A DNA stretch of 64,000 nucleotides from Paragorgia papillata (lineage: Eukaryota > Cnidaria > Anthozoa > Scleralcyonacea > Coralliidae): assembly GCA_035771165.1 (NCBI GenBank), contig JAWNZC010000406.1:3307501-3371500 (forward strand), read 5' to 3'. The notes below the pieces were generated by a model, which saw only the letters and a program-made list of their open reading frames with translations, was not told the origin of the DNA and made no database searches. This document shows, in pieces, positions 1-11,573 of the stretch (position 1 is the first letter of the stretch; each line of letters begins with the position of its first letter). The position numbers and the translations under genes are program-made.

Positions 1-959
1 ATATTAAGCTATGCTATCGAAAACAATTAGTACAGCAATGGGCACAGACAATGTATGAGTATATGTACATGTAGTTGAAACTTATTGTTCTTTAGTAGGT
101 CTCCAGTTTCCTATTAAAATGAAAACATGTTTTGGACAAATGTTCGAGCGTGTGGAAATATGTGAACACAAAGAGCAAAAACAGTTTTAATAGTGACGAA
201 AGATTTTAGCAACAAACTTTGATATTAAATTAACTCCTATCTGCAGAACTGTCCGGTTTTAAGGCATACAGCCGGTAAAAAATCTTGAATCCTTGCCAGA
301 CACAACAAAATGCACAAGCAAAAAGACCAGCGAGAACAAGAAACCAGTCATTAGCTTAGGCAACATTTCAGTTCAAAATTTGAGTAGCCCGTGTCGATTT
401 AGGCATAAGACATTTCAGAAACTTAAGCTTAAGGAACAATAGAAATAATGAGAAAAAAACAAAAAGCCATATGCATTCAATTCGCTAAAAAAGTTAGCCG
501 TCTAGCAATGGAACGTTTGTAGCGTCTCACCGTTTTTCTTGTTGAATGCAGATGTCTTTATTCTTCGCTTTTTTTCTTCATATATTCCGTCCTTGTAATT
601 ATAAGACCCTTTTATGTACACCAAGAATGTTGATAATGAATATCTCCATGTAGATGTCTGAACATCATCTCACTTTTCAACGACGATTTGACAGTAAAAA
701 TAGGGAACCCAGTAAATGTTGTCTGGAAAGCCAGACAAATGGCTTCCTAAAAGTTCTCAATTATTTGTGCCGATTTATTGACTTGCAAAAAGCAAAGTTC
801 ATATAATAACTTATTTATTGTCTTCGTTTAAATGGTCTGTTTTAGTTAAATATCAAAGTATTGTCTTTTATGTGGAACTCTATTTTAAAAAACGGCGAAA
901 GACAAAGCAGCTATAACTTACGTGACCTTCAAACATCGTTTGAAAGCAAGGTCATATAT
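1..959. other. intronic or flanking DNA, no gene recognised
   Basis: AT-rich sequence with no open frame that resembles a known family and no repeat structure I could pair. By position it lies 3' of the leftmost discoidin exon on the minus strand, so it is probably intron of that gene. Confidence 0.4.
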
Positions 960-962
960 ATA

Positions 963-1500
963 TTATAGTATAATTTCAGAGGTGAATATAAAGATTCCGG
1001 ACATTTGATTGGTTAAAAATTTCTTCATAAATCATTATATTCACCGCGCCAGGCGGTGAATATAACATCACTAGAAAGATGTTTTCGAGGGGAGTCTGGG
1101 ACTTTTTTCCAACTAAATTGAGTTAACTCGTTCCAGTCTCCCCTCGGAATTATGATTTTGATGAATGTTAATTTTCAAAATGGCGGAGTTTTTTTTAAAA
1201 ATGGCGACCGTACTTTTAAAGCGAACATATCGTCAAAACTGCTCAAATAACTCAGGACAAATAGACTGTATACATCGAATAGCTTGGAGATACAACTGTC
1301 TAAAGGTAAGGAAATGTTTTGTCGTAATTATTTTTTATTTTGGAAGAGTTTTGATCGTATTAAGCCGTGCTTTTGAAAGTGACTGAGTGAAGAAAAGATT
1401 CAACATTCAATTTCCAAGATCAAGATAAGATAAACTAATACATTTATAAACGTGTGTTTTAACTTCCTTGGATATTCACCTCGGAAATATTATACTATAA
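963..1500. repeat. foldback element with GGTGAATAT ends
   Basis: The left end (963-995, TTATAGTATAATTTCAGAGG) is repeated in inverted orientation at 1467-1500. Two smaller palindromes lie inside: one at 1034-1069 built on TATTCACCG/CGGTGAATA, and one at 1084-1147 where CGAGGGGAGTCTGG pairs with CCAGTCTCCCCTCG. Nested inverted repeats without a coding frame fit a non-autonomous foldback transposon. The short open frame at 1165-1386 inside it is not recognised. Confidence 0.6.
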
Positions 1501-1613
1501 CAATTATTCACCTCAGTCTCGGTGAATATTGGTGAATATATTTACCTCGGCTTCGCCTCGGCAAATATTCACCGATATTCACCTCGACTTCGGTGAATAA
1601 TTGTCATTTACAA
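1501..1613. repeat. palindromic GTGAATAT repeat cluster
   Basis: The stretch starts with ACAATTATTCACCTC and ends with the complementary GGTGAATAATTGTC. In between are several further inverted copies of the TTCACC/GGTGAA core. It abuts the foldback element on its left and shares its core motif, so the two may be parts of one repeat family. Confidence 0.6.
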
Positions 1614-1931
1614 ATTTATTGACCAAACAAATTTAATCACTTCAGAATTGTTTTTATCTAAGACACTTATGCTTCTCTTTACAATTTACGTAGATGATTG
1701 AAAAGGTAAAAAGGTTATAAATAAAAGATAATTCTCAAAACTTCACCAGCTCACTGACTCGTTGTTGACTTGGCTGTTGACATTTCAAACTGTCAGTGCG
1801 TAGCCGGGGGGGGACCCTTTTATACGCTCGCTCCGTGTTTAATAAATTAATAATAATAAGGAATAAATTAAAACATTAATGTTAAAAGATTAGGTTTTGT
1901 CGTTCATTTGTTTTGTTTATGTAATACATAC

Positions 1932-2082
1932 CATCTTTACAACCATATAATTCAATCCTAAGTCGAACCTTTTCTTTAGGTTGCTTCTCAACTTTGATAC
2001 GAATATGTCGAGCTACAATAGGAGGATCGAACCAGTTGGCAAATATAGCGTCGTAATCAGCATCAATATTTCCACGAAAAAC
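1932..2082 (-). CDS. F5/8 type C (discoidin) domain exon, C-terminal half
   Basis: This internal exon encodes the last third of a discoidin domain, a beta-sandwich that usually binds phospholipid, glycans or collagen on secreted and cell-surface proteins. Read on the minus strand it starts VFRGNIDADYDAIFAN, continues with the hallmark FDPPIVARHIRI, and ends RLRIELYGC, where the Cys normally closes the domain disulfide. The acceptor is CTGAAAG and the donor GATG/GTATGT. The exon is 151 bases and runs in phase 0 and out phase 1. It completes the N-terminal half at 10051-10382 across an 8-kb intron. The sequence shows the exon directly; ligand and cellular location are unknown. Confidence 0.92.
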
Positions 2083-2126
2083 CTTTCAGAAAAGCAAATA
2101 ATTATATTTATTATATAGCATGCTAT

Positions 2127-2530
2127 CGGATATGAGCTTTTGCGTAATCTGATTGGTTCCCTACTACACATGTAAAAACGCACAAGCTGTTACAGACCTG
2201 CAAGCAAGTTGTTACAAGGCTGTTCAACAGGCTGTCACCGTCATGTGTTCGCACTGGCTGTCCCCGGTCTGTTAACATGTCTGTAACAGGTTGTTGACAA
2301 CTTGTAACAAGGCTGATGACTCCAACAGACGATGACAAGTTGTTCCAACAACCTGTTACCGCTCTGCACTCAACACGTTTTTAACAGGTTGATGCTAACA
2401 AGGTTGTAGCAGCTTCTTGAATGAACAGCATTGTTACAACTTGTTCTCAGCCTTGCTATAAGTCTGTTGCGAACACATCCTGTTGACAAGCTGTGAGATT
2501 TTTACGTGTGTACCAGGCTATCAGCTCATA
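2127..2530. repeat. inverted-repeat element rich in TTGTTACAA motifs
   Basis: The ends are inverted (GGATATGAGCT at 2127 and AGCTCATATCC ending at 2530). Just inside them lies a second inverted pair built on TACACATGTAAAAACGCACA and TTTTTACGTGTGTA. The core is a string of diverged AACAAGTTGT/ACAACCTGTTA words on both strands. It resembles a non-autonomous DNA transposon and has no coding capacity. The open frame at 2123-2338 is a by-product of the repeats. Confidence 0.6.
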
Positions 2531-5500
2531 TCCTGGTAACAACAAGATGGCGGCATGTTTTTTTAAACTGCCGAAAAGAGTTGAAATTGACGGATTTTTA
2601 TACAGAAAAACATCAACACCCTCAAACCAATGTATAAAAAAACAACATTGTGTAAAAATACATTAACAAATACACAATTTAGCATGTCAAATGGTAAAAT
2701 TCACCTAAAAATTACGTATTTTTACTTCAAAAGCACGACTAAATTAGCGGGTTGATATTAATTTGTTGCCAAACAAAGAAACTCACGGTTAAAATCAAGC
2801 TTACAACACACATTTCGTAGGAGATCACCAGTAAAGAGACTTTTTTATTTAGATAAACATTTGGAGTAGTAAAAAGCATGTTCTTTTTTCAAAAACAACC
2901 AACTACTGTAAGTAATTTAGTTTCACTGCCGAAGGTGTTTCAGTTTCATTTTTGCATGAAATCAAAACCTTTTTCACGACAGCAACGCTAATATAAACAA
3001 CTGACCCACCTTTTGACTTCATAAAGGTACCTTTTAATCTTTTTTCTTGATCTGCTTAACACATTTTTTGCCTCTCGAGCAACATTTATACAACATTTCG
3101 AAGCTGTTTACCGAACAGCTGAGCGAGAAACTCTATGTGAATGCATCATTACGCATGGCGGAAGTATTAGTTGCCTATGCCGGAAGTTTGTCGTTTGAAA
3201 GATTTCGCTGTAATTTTGTCTCTTGTACAGTACTTGGCTATATAATAAAACAGTACGTACTACCATCCTCGTTGGCTATGAGCTCATATACGATTCGAGC
3301 TCATGGTATAACTGTTAAATAGACTGCCAGAGGTTTTTAGACGCTCGTGGGGGATAACGGGGACACACGAGGAAGCCAGGCGGTAAAGTGGGAGGGGCCA
3401 AACCCGAGCCGTGTTTTACTGTTTTGATTTGAAATTTGAAACCGCCGTACCCGAGGGCCGTACGGGTTAATGATATTTTAACAATCCGGAGTCAACTCTA
3501 TTTTGTATTTCTCAAACAAGTAATAATGCTATCCTCTCTACAGTCTTCTATACATTAGACCACTAACTAGAAATACATGAACGCAATAACCCCCCGCCCG
3601 CTTTTGCATGATTTTTTGTAAATACCCCTGATATTCCTTCTGATTAGAAACACTTGCGCTCTTTTTTATTGCATGGGTGCCTGGAAATAGGCACTCCTGT
3701 TGATCAAAATATAGTTTTAATTCTAGTAGAATATTTGAAATAAAAAAACTGCAGTTTTAATAATTCTATTTTTTGAAGAAAAAGGTAACGAGGAACAAAG
3801 AAAAATTTAAGGATGGTATTTCGTGAAAAATATTGAGATGAATTAATTGCAAGTCGCATCCACGGTTTGAACTCGACCATGTTACCGTGCAAGCCGACTA
3901 TGTTAACCACCAGACTACCGAGGCAGGCGGAAAAAAATTGTCAAAATATTAGGGTTATATTTTACGCTTCTTTCTTTCCATGTTTACAAAAAACATCGCT
4001 ACAGCATCTGAAAACATTTTTCAAAGGCACTGAATTGGTTGAAAGGCATCAAACCTTGCAGGCTGTCACGGCAATATTCATTTGATGACATTTCAATGTG
4101 CTGAAATTGTTTTCACCTACATGTTAATAAGTATTTCAACAGCATTTGTACGTTTTACAAAAGAAAAATTGCTCCTTTCTATGCTAATTATGGATAAGTT
4201 ACGTTAGTCACAAGTGGTTTTACAGTAAGAAAACTATTTGTAAAAAGATATTAAGACGGCAGCAACAGATAAAAAATCCAACAGGCAAGCAAACTAACAC
4301 GCAATGGATAAGTTTAAAATACTTTAGGGACACACAAAAGAGAAAACAAAATTAACAGTGATAGGATATACATCATTACCAGAAATTTGGGACATTTTGC
4401 GCCCGCGTTCGTAGCCAGCGGTTACTCCCATGATAATAATATACAGTAAATATTTTGCGAAAATGCAAACATCTGCTTCGAACAAGGATCGCGTTCCATA
4501 TCGTGTACGCTTTCTGTAGTCGTTAAGTATCTTAGACATTTTGAGTTTCGCGCTCAAATAATGCGTGATGCAATAGCGCGCGAGTTGTTAATTTCAATTA
4601 TATTGTTTACCTCCCAGACACGCGCAACTATCACGCAATATTCGCTCTATTTCCCCCTAGAAAGGCCTGGGAACTACATTTCGAGCATTCTGCTTTCAAA
4701 GTAAACAAACATGGCTGCAGGCTGCTTGAAAGAGAAGAGACCTTCGCGGCTTCGGCGTTTGTTCTTCTCGCAGCTCAACTCCACGTTTAGACTTAATGGC
4801 CTACTGCTGATTTGCTCAAACACACTGTAAAACCAAGAAAGTTTAAAGGCTTTGGGAACCGCAATGATGTTAAATACTGAGATATTTTCGAGTTATATTA
4901 GCAGTTCGATCATTGCCAAATACATAGCAAGCTCCGCACTTTGTATCGTTCGCAAGGAAAGTAGTGTATTTGGCAGATTTGTATTGAATGTTTAGCAGGA
5001 TTACTAACGACAAATAAACAAAAATAAACAGTACTAAAATAGTAAAATACTTGAAACCATTCTATAATGCTATAGCAAGACACTAGACACATTTAATAAG
5101 GCAAAGGTGAAATGTTGAACCTTTGTTGTCATCTGTCTGCATTTCTGAATGCGCTGTGTTGTTTACTTAAAGAAATAGTATTTTCAGTAGACTTCAAGAA
5201 AGCGGGCGAGTCTTATCGATTTTTCTGCTTCTTCGCTGTCACAAACTTCTTGTCCGATAAAGAAACCCCCGTTCAAGTTAACTTGTTATACGTATCTTTT
5301 AGTTTTGATCGTTTTAAACGCAACAATCTAATACCCGCCGCTTTTCGGACTATAAATAATAACACGTCATATTAAATTATAGTCCCTCGCCAATTGTTTA
5401 AAATATAATAGGTACGGATAGTCGATACTATCCTTTTTTAAAATGAACTTGAAAATTGGCATTTTATATCAAATATATTTATCACTTATCATGTTCGTGG

Positions 5501-5974
5501 ATGACTGACGATAATTTTGTCCGCATGAGAACTGGTCAAAACAACGCAGCACAGTAAAGCTCACAGTGGATAATGAAATGGAAGACTGTTTCAAACTCTC
5601 AATATAAACAATAAAATACGTATGTGTTTCACCTGTACGTTGTTGAATACCACACGTGAAAGCTGCCGTTATATTTAAGTGAATACGTCCAGTTAAAAGC
5701 CTCGCGATTCGAATGCTTAAGACGAATGTTCTCCCACCAATAACACATGTCGCTAGCGCTACAAAGCCAGCAAAATATTCATCTTTGAGACTTTGGCATT
5801 CTTATTAAATTATATCTCGTTTCGGATTGTTTCTCCAAGCCGTTGTGCACCTTTCGTGAGTCGTGACATTTCATCTGGCCAGATGTTTTGCGTTTTGTAT
5901 AAACACTACTCCAGTCGTAAGTCGAGAACGTTTTTTGTACCACCCTACCCACACTAAATTTATTTTGTACTGCC
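2531..5974. other. intronic DNA, no gene recognised
   Basis: About 3.4 kb of intron between discoidin exons. Several open frames of 60-90 codons occur (for example 3047-3322 and 5112-5375), but none matches a family I recognise and none shows motif structure. A GC-richer patch at 3340-3470 may be a repeat, but no partner was found in the window. Confidence 0.4.
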
Positions 5975-6072
5975 CATATTTTGGGCAGCACGTGACCAGC
6001 CTGGACCAGGGTCTTTTCGCAGCGGTGGGCGGGGGCGAGGGAGCGGAGATAAGACCCTGGGTACGAGGTTGC
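5975..6072. repeat. interspersed repeat, copy 1 (CCCTGGGTACGAGG type)
   Basis: A compact unit running from the CACGTGACCAGCC word to AAGACCCTGGGTACGAGGTTG. A second copy in the same orientation lies at 40264-40345 and the terminal part recurs inverted at 39071-39101. GGGTCTT and AAGACCC inside the unit form a short palindrome, as in many small non-autonomous transposons. Confidence 0.65.
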
Positions 6073-6205
6073 CGTTTTGCCGGCCTTTATTTCTTCGTCG
6101 GTTTTTGTCCCCAGTGCCCCACAATCTTAACCGCGCATGGTCCGTCCACACCACTGATCTCTATACCACACATATATACAAATAAATAAATAAATAAATA
6201 TTCAG

Positions 6206-7301
6206 ATGGCAGAAATTCGTTCGCATATCACGTTTGTCCACACGTGTAAAACGACTCCGCGCGTGTCGAGATTAGCACCCTCAAATCCGAAGCGTTACAA
6301 TTTGAGTTAGAATCTCTACTTTATACGAAAGACGAGGCTGAATTAAAAGAATTCGCGGTTTTGATAAGCCTAGATGTTGAGGTCTCGCCTCTCGGGGAAA
6401 AGCAAAATAGTCACGACAAAGCTAATTCAAAAATCTATCGAAGAAAGGGTAAACGAAGAAAGGGTAAACGAAGATGGGGAACTGCCAGAAAAAGTTTTGT
6501 GGTTTCAAAAAGCCATCAGTTCTTTGAAACCTGCATCGCAGAAGAAAAGCGAATCTGAACTTGCGCTCAGCGAATTAAAACAGCAAATAGAAGAGTTAAG
6601 ACAAAAACAACAAACGGAAATGGAAAACATGCTGTCTAAACTAGCACAAGCGAAAGTACATGACAAGCAATCGGTAGGCGACACTAAAGTCATAAACGCT
6701 GGTAAACCAGTAGAAAATCCTGAGGAAAAGCTTCCAACAAATGCGTCATTCTTGCGTCGAGAGTTTAAAATTTCGGGACAGATTGGTACGTGAGCCAGGA
6801 CAGACCGACAAACTCACTTTCGTTTCGCTTACACATCAGATCGATTCCTGTTTAAAGCGTCAATACAAGGAAAGCGAAATTGTCGAAGCCGTGATCCGCG
6901 CTATTTCTTTGCAAATTTGCGACCGATACTTCGTTTATCCGAACTGACAGACGAGCGGGCGTCCCACCAGGCAGATAGACAAAACAAGCTCGCATCCGAA
7001 AGAAGGCTTGCCAAAGTTAATTCGTGTGAAGCGGACGAGACGGAAACAAAGCCAAGAATAACTGTCGACAGCAACCAACAAATATTGGCGGAAATTCGCG
7101 AAATAAGATCCGAAGTCGAAAGCCTAAAACAACAAGCTACTCGAAGCGACGATAAACCGAAAGATCATCGCAACGGCGTACAAAGATCGGGGACCGTCGA
7201 AGTCTATGCGCTACGGGATGTCAAGCCTACAAGAAACGAAATATCGGCGCAACCTGCAGGCACTGTTTTGCGTGCGGAGCGTATGATCATATCGCCTCAG
7301 A
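6206..7301 (+). pseudogene. Ty3/gypsy-like Gag remnant with CCHC zinc knuckle
   Basis: This is the remains of a retrotransposon Gag, the RNA-binding structural protein. After an ATG at 6206 the likely frame is broken almost at once and reopens as a coiled-coil-rich segment (6374-6793, with ELKQQIEELRQKQQTEMENM). It reaches the Gag motif FLRREFKISGQIG, shifts frame to GQTDKLTFVSLTHQIDS, and then loses the middle of Gag through a deletion near 6915-6945. A zinc knuckle C-x2-C-x4-H-x4-C (CFACGAYDHIASEC) is readable at about 7264-7305 in yet another frame, preceded by the basic KKRNIGATCRHC. At least three frameshifts make this a pseudogene. It continues into the MYND/protease segment. Confidence 0.8.
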
Positions 7302-8330
7302 ATGCGAGAAAAATGCGCCTCAAACCCAGAATCAGGGAAACGGGAGACGGCTACCCTGAATGTGGGACAGAAAATGTCCCATCATTGCAATGGTTGCAAT
7401 CGAGTTTTGGAACAGAATCAGACATTTTGGCGTTGTATGTGTTGCAAACTTGTTAACTACTGTGGTAGGAAATGCCAGAGAAATCACTGGCCACAGCATA
7501 AAACATTATGTAATGCCATCAAACAGGAAATCCAAAATAGAAAACAAATGACGCAAGATACAGACTCTGGTATTTTTGTCAGTCATCTCACACCAAGACA
7601 ACACAATAAGCTCGTCAACCTGGTAGGCAGAAGGTGCTCAATTAAAGGAAAGCTTAACGGGGAAAAGACAGAGATTCTGTGGGACACTGGAGCTCAGGTA
7701 TCCATTGTTTCAGCAAGCTTCATGAAGGGGAACTTTCCAAACGTTTTGATTAGAGATACGAGCGAACCAGTGGATGGTGATCTTACTGTGACTGCAGCCA
7801 ATGGTAGCAACATACCGTATAAAGGATGGGTGGAACTAGAGTTACAAATTGGAGATTCTGAACACACACTTTCGGTTCCCTTTTTAGTAGCAAACGAGGA
7901 GGTGGAACTTCCCTTGGTTGGCTTTAATGTTATCGAACATTTTCTTAAACAAACTTCAAGGCAGCGATATGGCAACTCCTTTCGTTGGCGTAAATGCTTG
8001 TGATGCGACAGCCCTTGTCGATTTTGTGAACAATGTCAACCATGATGAATTGTGTCTTGTAAAGAGATGCAAGAAGGATGTGCTTATACCTCGAGGCCAG
8101 TCTGTGAAAGTAAGCTGCACTGGGTGAACACTGGTCCACTAGATAAACGAACACCAGTTTTGTTTGAAGCTGATGCGAACAGTCAGTGGCCTTCTGGGAT
8201 TCAAGTTTTAGATACATTCACAGCTTTCTTGTATTATAAATGGTTTGGTGGAAAACGCGGACTGTGCAGAAATTGTAAAAAAAATGAACAAGACGTAAAA
8301 AACGTCAATGTCTTTTCTACAATAATTTAG
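7302..8330 (+). pseudogene. MYND zinc finger plus retropepsin part of gypsy-like Gag-Pol
   Basis: The 233-codon open frame at 7302-8003 holds a MYND-type zinc finger followed by an aspartic protease. The finger spans 7386-7511 with the spacing C-x2-C-x12-C-x2-C-x5-C-x3-C-x7-H-x3-C (YCGRKCQRNHWPQHKTLC at its end). The retropepsin catalytic triplet is in the context ILWDTGAQVSIVS at about 7677-7715, and VPFLVANEEVELPLVGFNVI gives the flap and C-terminal strands. The frame then shifts; the spacer text continues in other frames as VNHDELCLVK and TPVLFEADANSQWPSGIQV up to about 8330. No reverse transcriptase follows. MYND is normally a protein-interaction finger; in Gag its role is not known to me. 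The element is inactive. Confidence 0.82.
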
Positions 8331-8412
8331 AGTCTTTTAGCACGTTTAGCTTCTAACTTTCGGCAACGGCCCATATGTCGCTGTGAACCATTTCCCGCCA
8401 TATCATCTTTCA

Positions 8413-8700
8413 TCACCTAGCCACAACTCTGGTGATCCAAACACGATGGAAAACTCTCCGTTTAGCACCGCAGCCGATCGAACCGAACATTTGACGCGAT
8501 TCGTTCAGCGATAGGGCACTATAAATTCCAAGAGAATTAAGGCGACTGACTTGATCAGGCTTCGCTCGGCTGGATAGTGAACCAAACACGAGTGGCAAGC
8601 CTTGAAATATTAAGGACTTCCCAAATCCAGTAGGTAAATTCACGAAAAGAACCTTTCTCTCTTTGCCGACGTATTTTATAGCATGCTCTTGATGTTTATT
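8413..8700 (-). pseudogene. RecQ-like DEAD/DEAH helicase fragment
   Basis: Read on the minus strand this gives NKHQEHAIKYVGKERKVLFV followed by NLPTGFGKSLIFQGLPLVF, which carries the Walker A motif (PTGFGKS) of RecQ-like superfamily 2 helicases. Only about 90 codons remain; the DExH box and the helicase C-terminal domain are missing. The sequence after LVFGSL no longer resembles a helicase. It directly follows the gypsy remnant in opposite orientation. It could be a processed or transposon-carried copy of a multi-copy helicase gene. Confidence 0.6.
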
Positions 8701-8789
8701 CGGTCTTTTAATGCTAAAAACTTGACAAACTTTGATAAGCGCACTCTTGATTCTGTCATTTCAGAAAGGAATTGTTTATTTGTCTTCCA

Positions 8790-8820
8790 CCCCCCCCCCC
8801 CCCCCCCTCCCCCCCCCCGC
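8790..8820. repeat. poly-C tract
   Basis: Nearly pure run of C, interrupted once by T. Similar C or G runs occur at 9398-9412, 11543-11558, 25779-25800, 28616-28634, 29348-29360, 31850-31860, 32619-32638 and 34426-34440. They make the proline- and glycine-rich open frames over them meaningless. Confidence 0.9.
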
Positions 8821-9689
8821 CTTGTTTCCACGCGTTTGCGTGTTTATCCCGCACAAATCCCGCACAAATCCCGCGCGTTAGTTCCCTGTTCCCTGTTAAG
8901 AGAATTGTGATTGGATAAAAAGGTATTGCGTCACGGAAATCGAATCTTGGCTCGTGTTCGCAGACCGTAGTTTCCGCGGGAGGCAACGAGGGCGGGAAAA
9001 TACGTCTGCGTTCGCAGGCTACACAACACCAAGGTATTTTATATTTAAATGCATTTTTAATAGTTTAATTGCTTGTGATGACATATCTAATATATATTTA
9101 AAAAACTCATTAATAATTCATGAGAAAACACAAAGGAAAATCATGACCGTGACGTGTCTCTATATGTGATAGACACACGCTCGCTATTTTCCATGAACGT
9201 TTTCTTCGATTTTGCGGCTCAGACAACTTCAATTTTCAAAATTGATTTCTATATGAGCTTATTTTATGGATAGTTTTTGAAGCCATTTAAATAACTCGCA
9301 ATACGTGTTTTATCAGATCTAAAACACTCAGGTGTACTCTGGTGTAGTCCTGGAACTTTAACAAGGGGGGCTCTCCGACAGAGTGTCCTGAATATTGGCG
9401 GGGGGGGGGGGGAGAGGGAGAGAAAAAATGTTGTGGCAGCGGCTAACAATAGATAATAGCAAAGCTACTTCGTGTTACAGCCACATAATGGTTTGGATTA
9501 GCGCTACAGGTTAGATTACTACGAGTACGATCGCCACGATCTCACTACAATACTACATAGGACCAAGTAGAGATTGCTGAAATCATTCTTGTTGGAAATG
9601 ACTGAATATCTTTACATATATTTCACAGAACTTTCAAACATGATTAAGATTATGCAATCTGCAAAAAATTATAAAGGGGGTCTTTACTT
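8821..9689. other. intronic DNA with a fragment of a foldback family
   Basis: No gene recognised. At 9100-9145 the words ACTCATTAATAATTCATGA and GAAAACACAAAGGAAA match the ends of the foldback element at 51180-51735, so a relict end of that family lies here. A tandem CCCGCACAAAT is present at 8849-8873. Confidence 0.5.
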
Positions 9690-9990
9690 TTCGGTCTTTT
9701 TCTTTGTCGGTTTTTCTTCGGTATTGTTTTTTCCCATTTCGAGTTGACGGTTTCCTTTAATTCAATACGTTGTTTTTAACTTTAATATATCTATTCGCAA
9801 TTCACAAAATTTGCTTTCCCAAGTCTTTTTTGACTTTGATTTGCTTCATCGTTAGCAGTGCCCAACAATCCTAACCGCGCAAGTGGACCGAAGTCCACAC
9901 ATATATGTAAATAAACATTTTTGTTCAAATGATCTCGCATGGCTTTTCAAACTCGCGTGTAAATGGGTTCCACGCGTGTCGAGATGCCCG
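9690..9990 (+). repeat. second copy of the gypsy-like leader region
   Basis: The order of motifs here (TCGGTTTTT, CAGTGCCCAACAATCCTAAC, ACACATATATGTAAATAAA, ATG, CGCGTGTAAA, CACGCGTGTCGAGAT) parallels 6085-6290 immediately upstream of the Gag remnant. The copies share the same orientation and are diverged. Because it includes sequence downstream of the first ATG of the Gag remnant, it is not simply the second LTR. A third copy of the terminal part is at 41118-41170 on the minus strand. Confidence 0.6.
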
Positions 9991-10050
9991 GGCTCGGGAT
10001 AATTTCTAAATTTAATTCAAACTAGCAAATTAGAAAAAAAATTCACATAC

Positions 10051-10382
10051 CTGAACATTATTAATTAGATCAGTGTAGTCATACCAAAACTGCTTATCAT
10101 AGCTGTAACTTATTTGATATTGAGTAACTCGTCCACTGTAATTCTCATCATTTGCATCCTTAAATCCCTGAGTTGCAACACCGCTGATTGTAATTAGATT
10201 TTCGAATTTGATCTCTATGTATGGTGACTGATCACTGGCTAATGGTTCCCAAGCGTTTCCATTATTTCTTAGACGAGCTGAAGATGATGGCGAATATCCA
10301 TATGATGTTGAAGCAGTAAAACTGGCATCAGATATTATACTCGAATCACTAAGACCTAGAGGATACTGACTAACACATGACC
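10051..10382 (-). CDS. F5/8 type C (discoidin) domain exon, N-terminal half
   Basis: The exon encodes the first two thirds of a discoidin domain. It starts with the domain-opening Cys (GSCVSQYPLGLSDSSIISDA), has the typical ASFTAS segment and the tryptophan-containing AWEPLASDQSPYIEIKF, and continues with ISGVATQGFKDANDE and GRVTQYQISYSYDKQFW, the classic spike and core strands of the fold. The acceptor is TTGTTTCAAG and the donor is CAG/GTATGTG. Its length is 332 bases, with phase 1 in and phase 0 out, exactly like the exon at 41673-42004. It splices to the C-terminal half at 1932-2082, giving a nearly canonical F5/8C domain ending in YGC. Function beyond adhesion or ligand binding cannot be read from sequence. 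Confidence 0.95.
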
Positions 10383-11573
10383 CTTGAAACAACGAAAAAC
10401 ACTGGATATTAATAACATAAACAACAGTGAACAAGTAAATTTTACTCTGTAATTTAACTATTTTGATCCTTTCACGCAAAAGGTACCTCTATATTTCTGA
10501 ATTAAACGTAATCTAAAGTTCAATGTAGCTATTCAGTGTAGATATGTAGAACCGCACTGAGACTCCGAAAGCTATTTTGTTTGTACGGTTAGAGGTACTT
10601 TTAATTATCGATTTGCGAGTATTAAAATTTAAAATTACGACAGTACATGCGGTACGTTTTCTCTAGCACGACCAGCATATTTTTTTGACAAATCTAACGA
10701 GGTCTTCTATATATGGTGATTTATGTAAACACGTCCGCTTTTCCGAATTACGACGGGCCATTTACAACGTTGACGTGAGATGGCGTTGGATGCATAGAGA
10801 TCATAAATAAAACTAGAGGGGGCATTGGGGCCAAAATCGGGTAACCATTTGAAGGCTGCCATCTTGGGTCAATTGTAGGGCAAAATTGCAAACCCGGGGG
10901 TAAAACTACTCAGTCCAGACTTTTCCTACTATCCGAAAGCTATACAACAAGTTGTGACAAAAACAATATTTAAATATATTTACAGATGTTGATAGATAAT
11001 AAGCCAATCAAAGAAGAGGAAGTGATAGAAAAGCAAAGGGAGGGGCGGGGAAGGAAAGCGAAACTGAACTGTTGTTGTCATGGGGAGGTTTAAAAGGTTT
11101 AAATTTAGAAATAAGCAGACTTTCTCTGATTAGCAATTCAAAGGTTAAATTACACGAAGACAGAACAGAAAAGTCGTCAAAAGAAATAGGGTGGCAAGTT
11201 TTGTTAGAGTGACAAAGAATGATGAGATAACGTCTTACCCGTTAAAGCCGAGACTCCCATGTGTTCTGAGATGCGCGTGTGTAAATGCCAGCGCGTTTGC
11301 CCAAAATACAATACTCCGCAGCATTGACACTTATATTAATCAGACAACATGCGATCTCAGAAGCTTAGGAGTCCGGTATTTAAACAGGAAGAAAGTTGAC
11401 AAGCGTAGTCCAGGTTTAAAAATGACGGGAAGCTCAACTTGAGGAAAACAAGAATTAAAAAGTTTAATAAGTAGTGTGGTACGGATATCCAACGGTTGAG
11501 AGCCCGCAAATGAAAGGCAAAAATATACAACACGAGTAGATCACCCCCCCCCCCCCCCAATATACCGACGGAA
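10383..11573. other. intronic DNA, no gene recognised
   Basis: Intron between the discoidin exons at 10051-10382 and 20054-20201. Open frames such as 11191-11442 show no recognisable domain. Confidence 0.4.

Noticed and set aside
3047..5375. Several 60-90 codon open frames in the first intron
   Set aside because: No domain, no splice support and lengths expected by chance in AT-rich DNA.
7302..8003. A host MYND-domain gene
   Set aside because: The retropepsin triplet and the Gag zinc knuckle just upstream show it is retroelement sequence.
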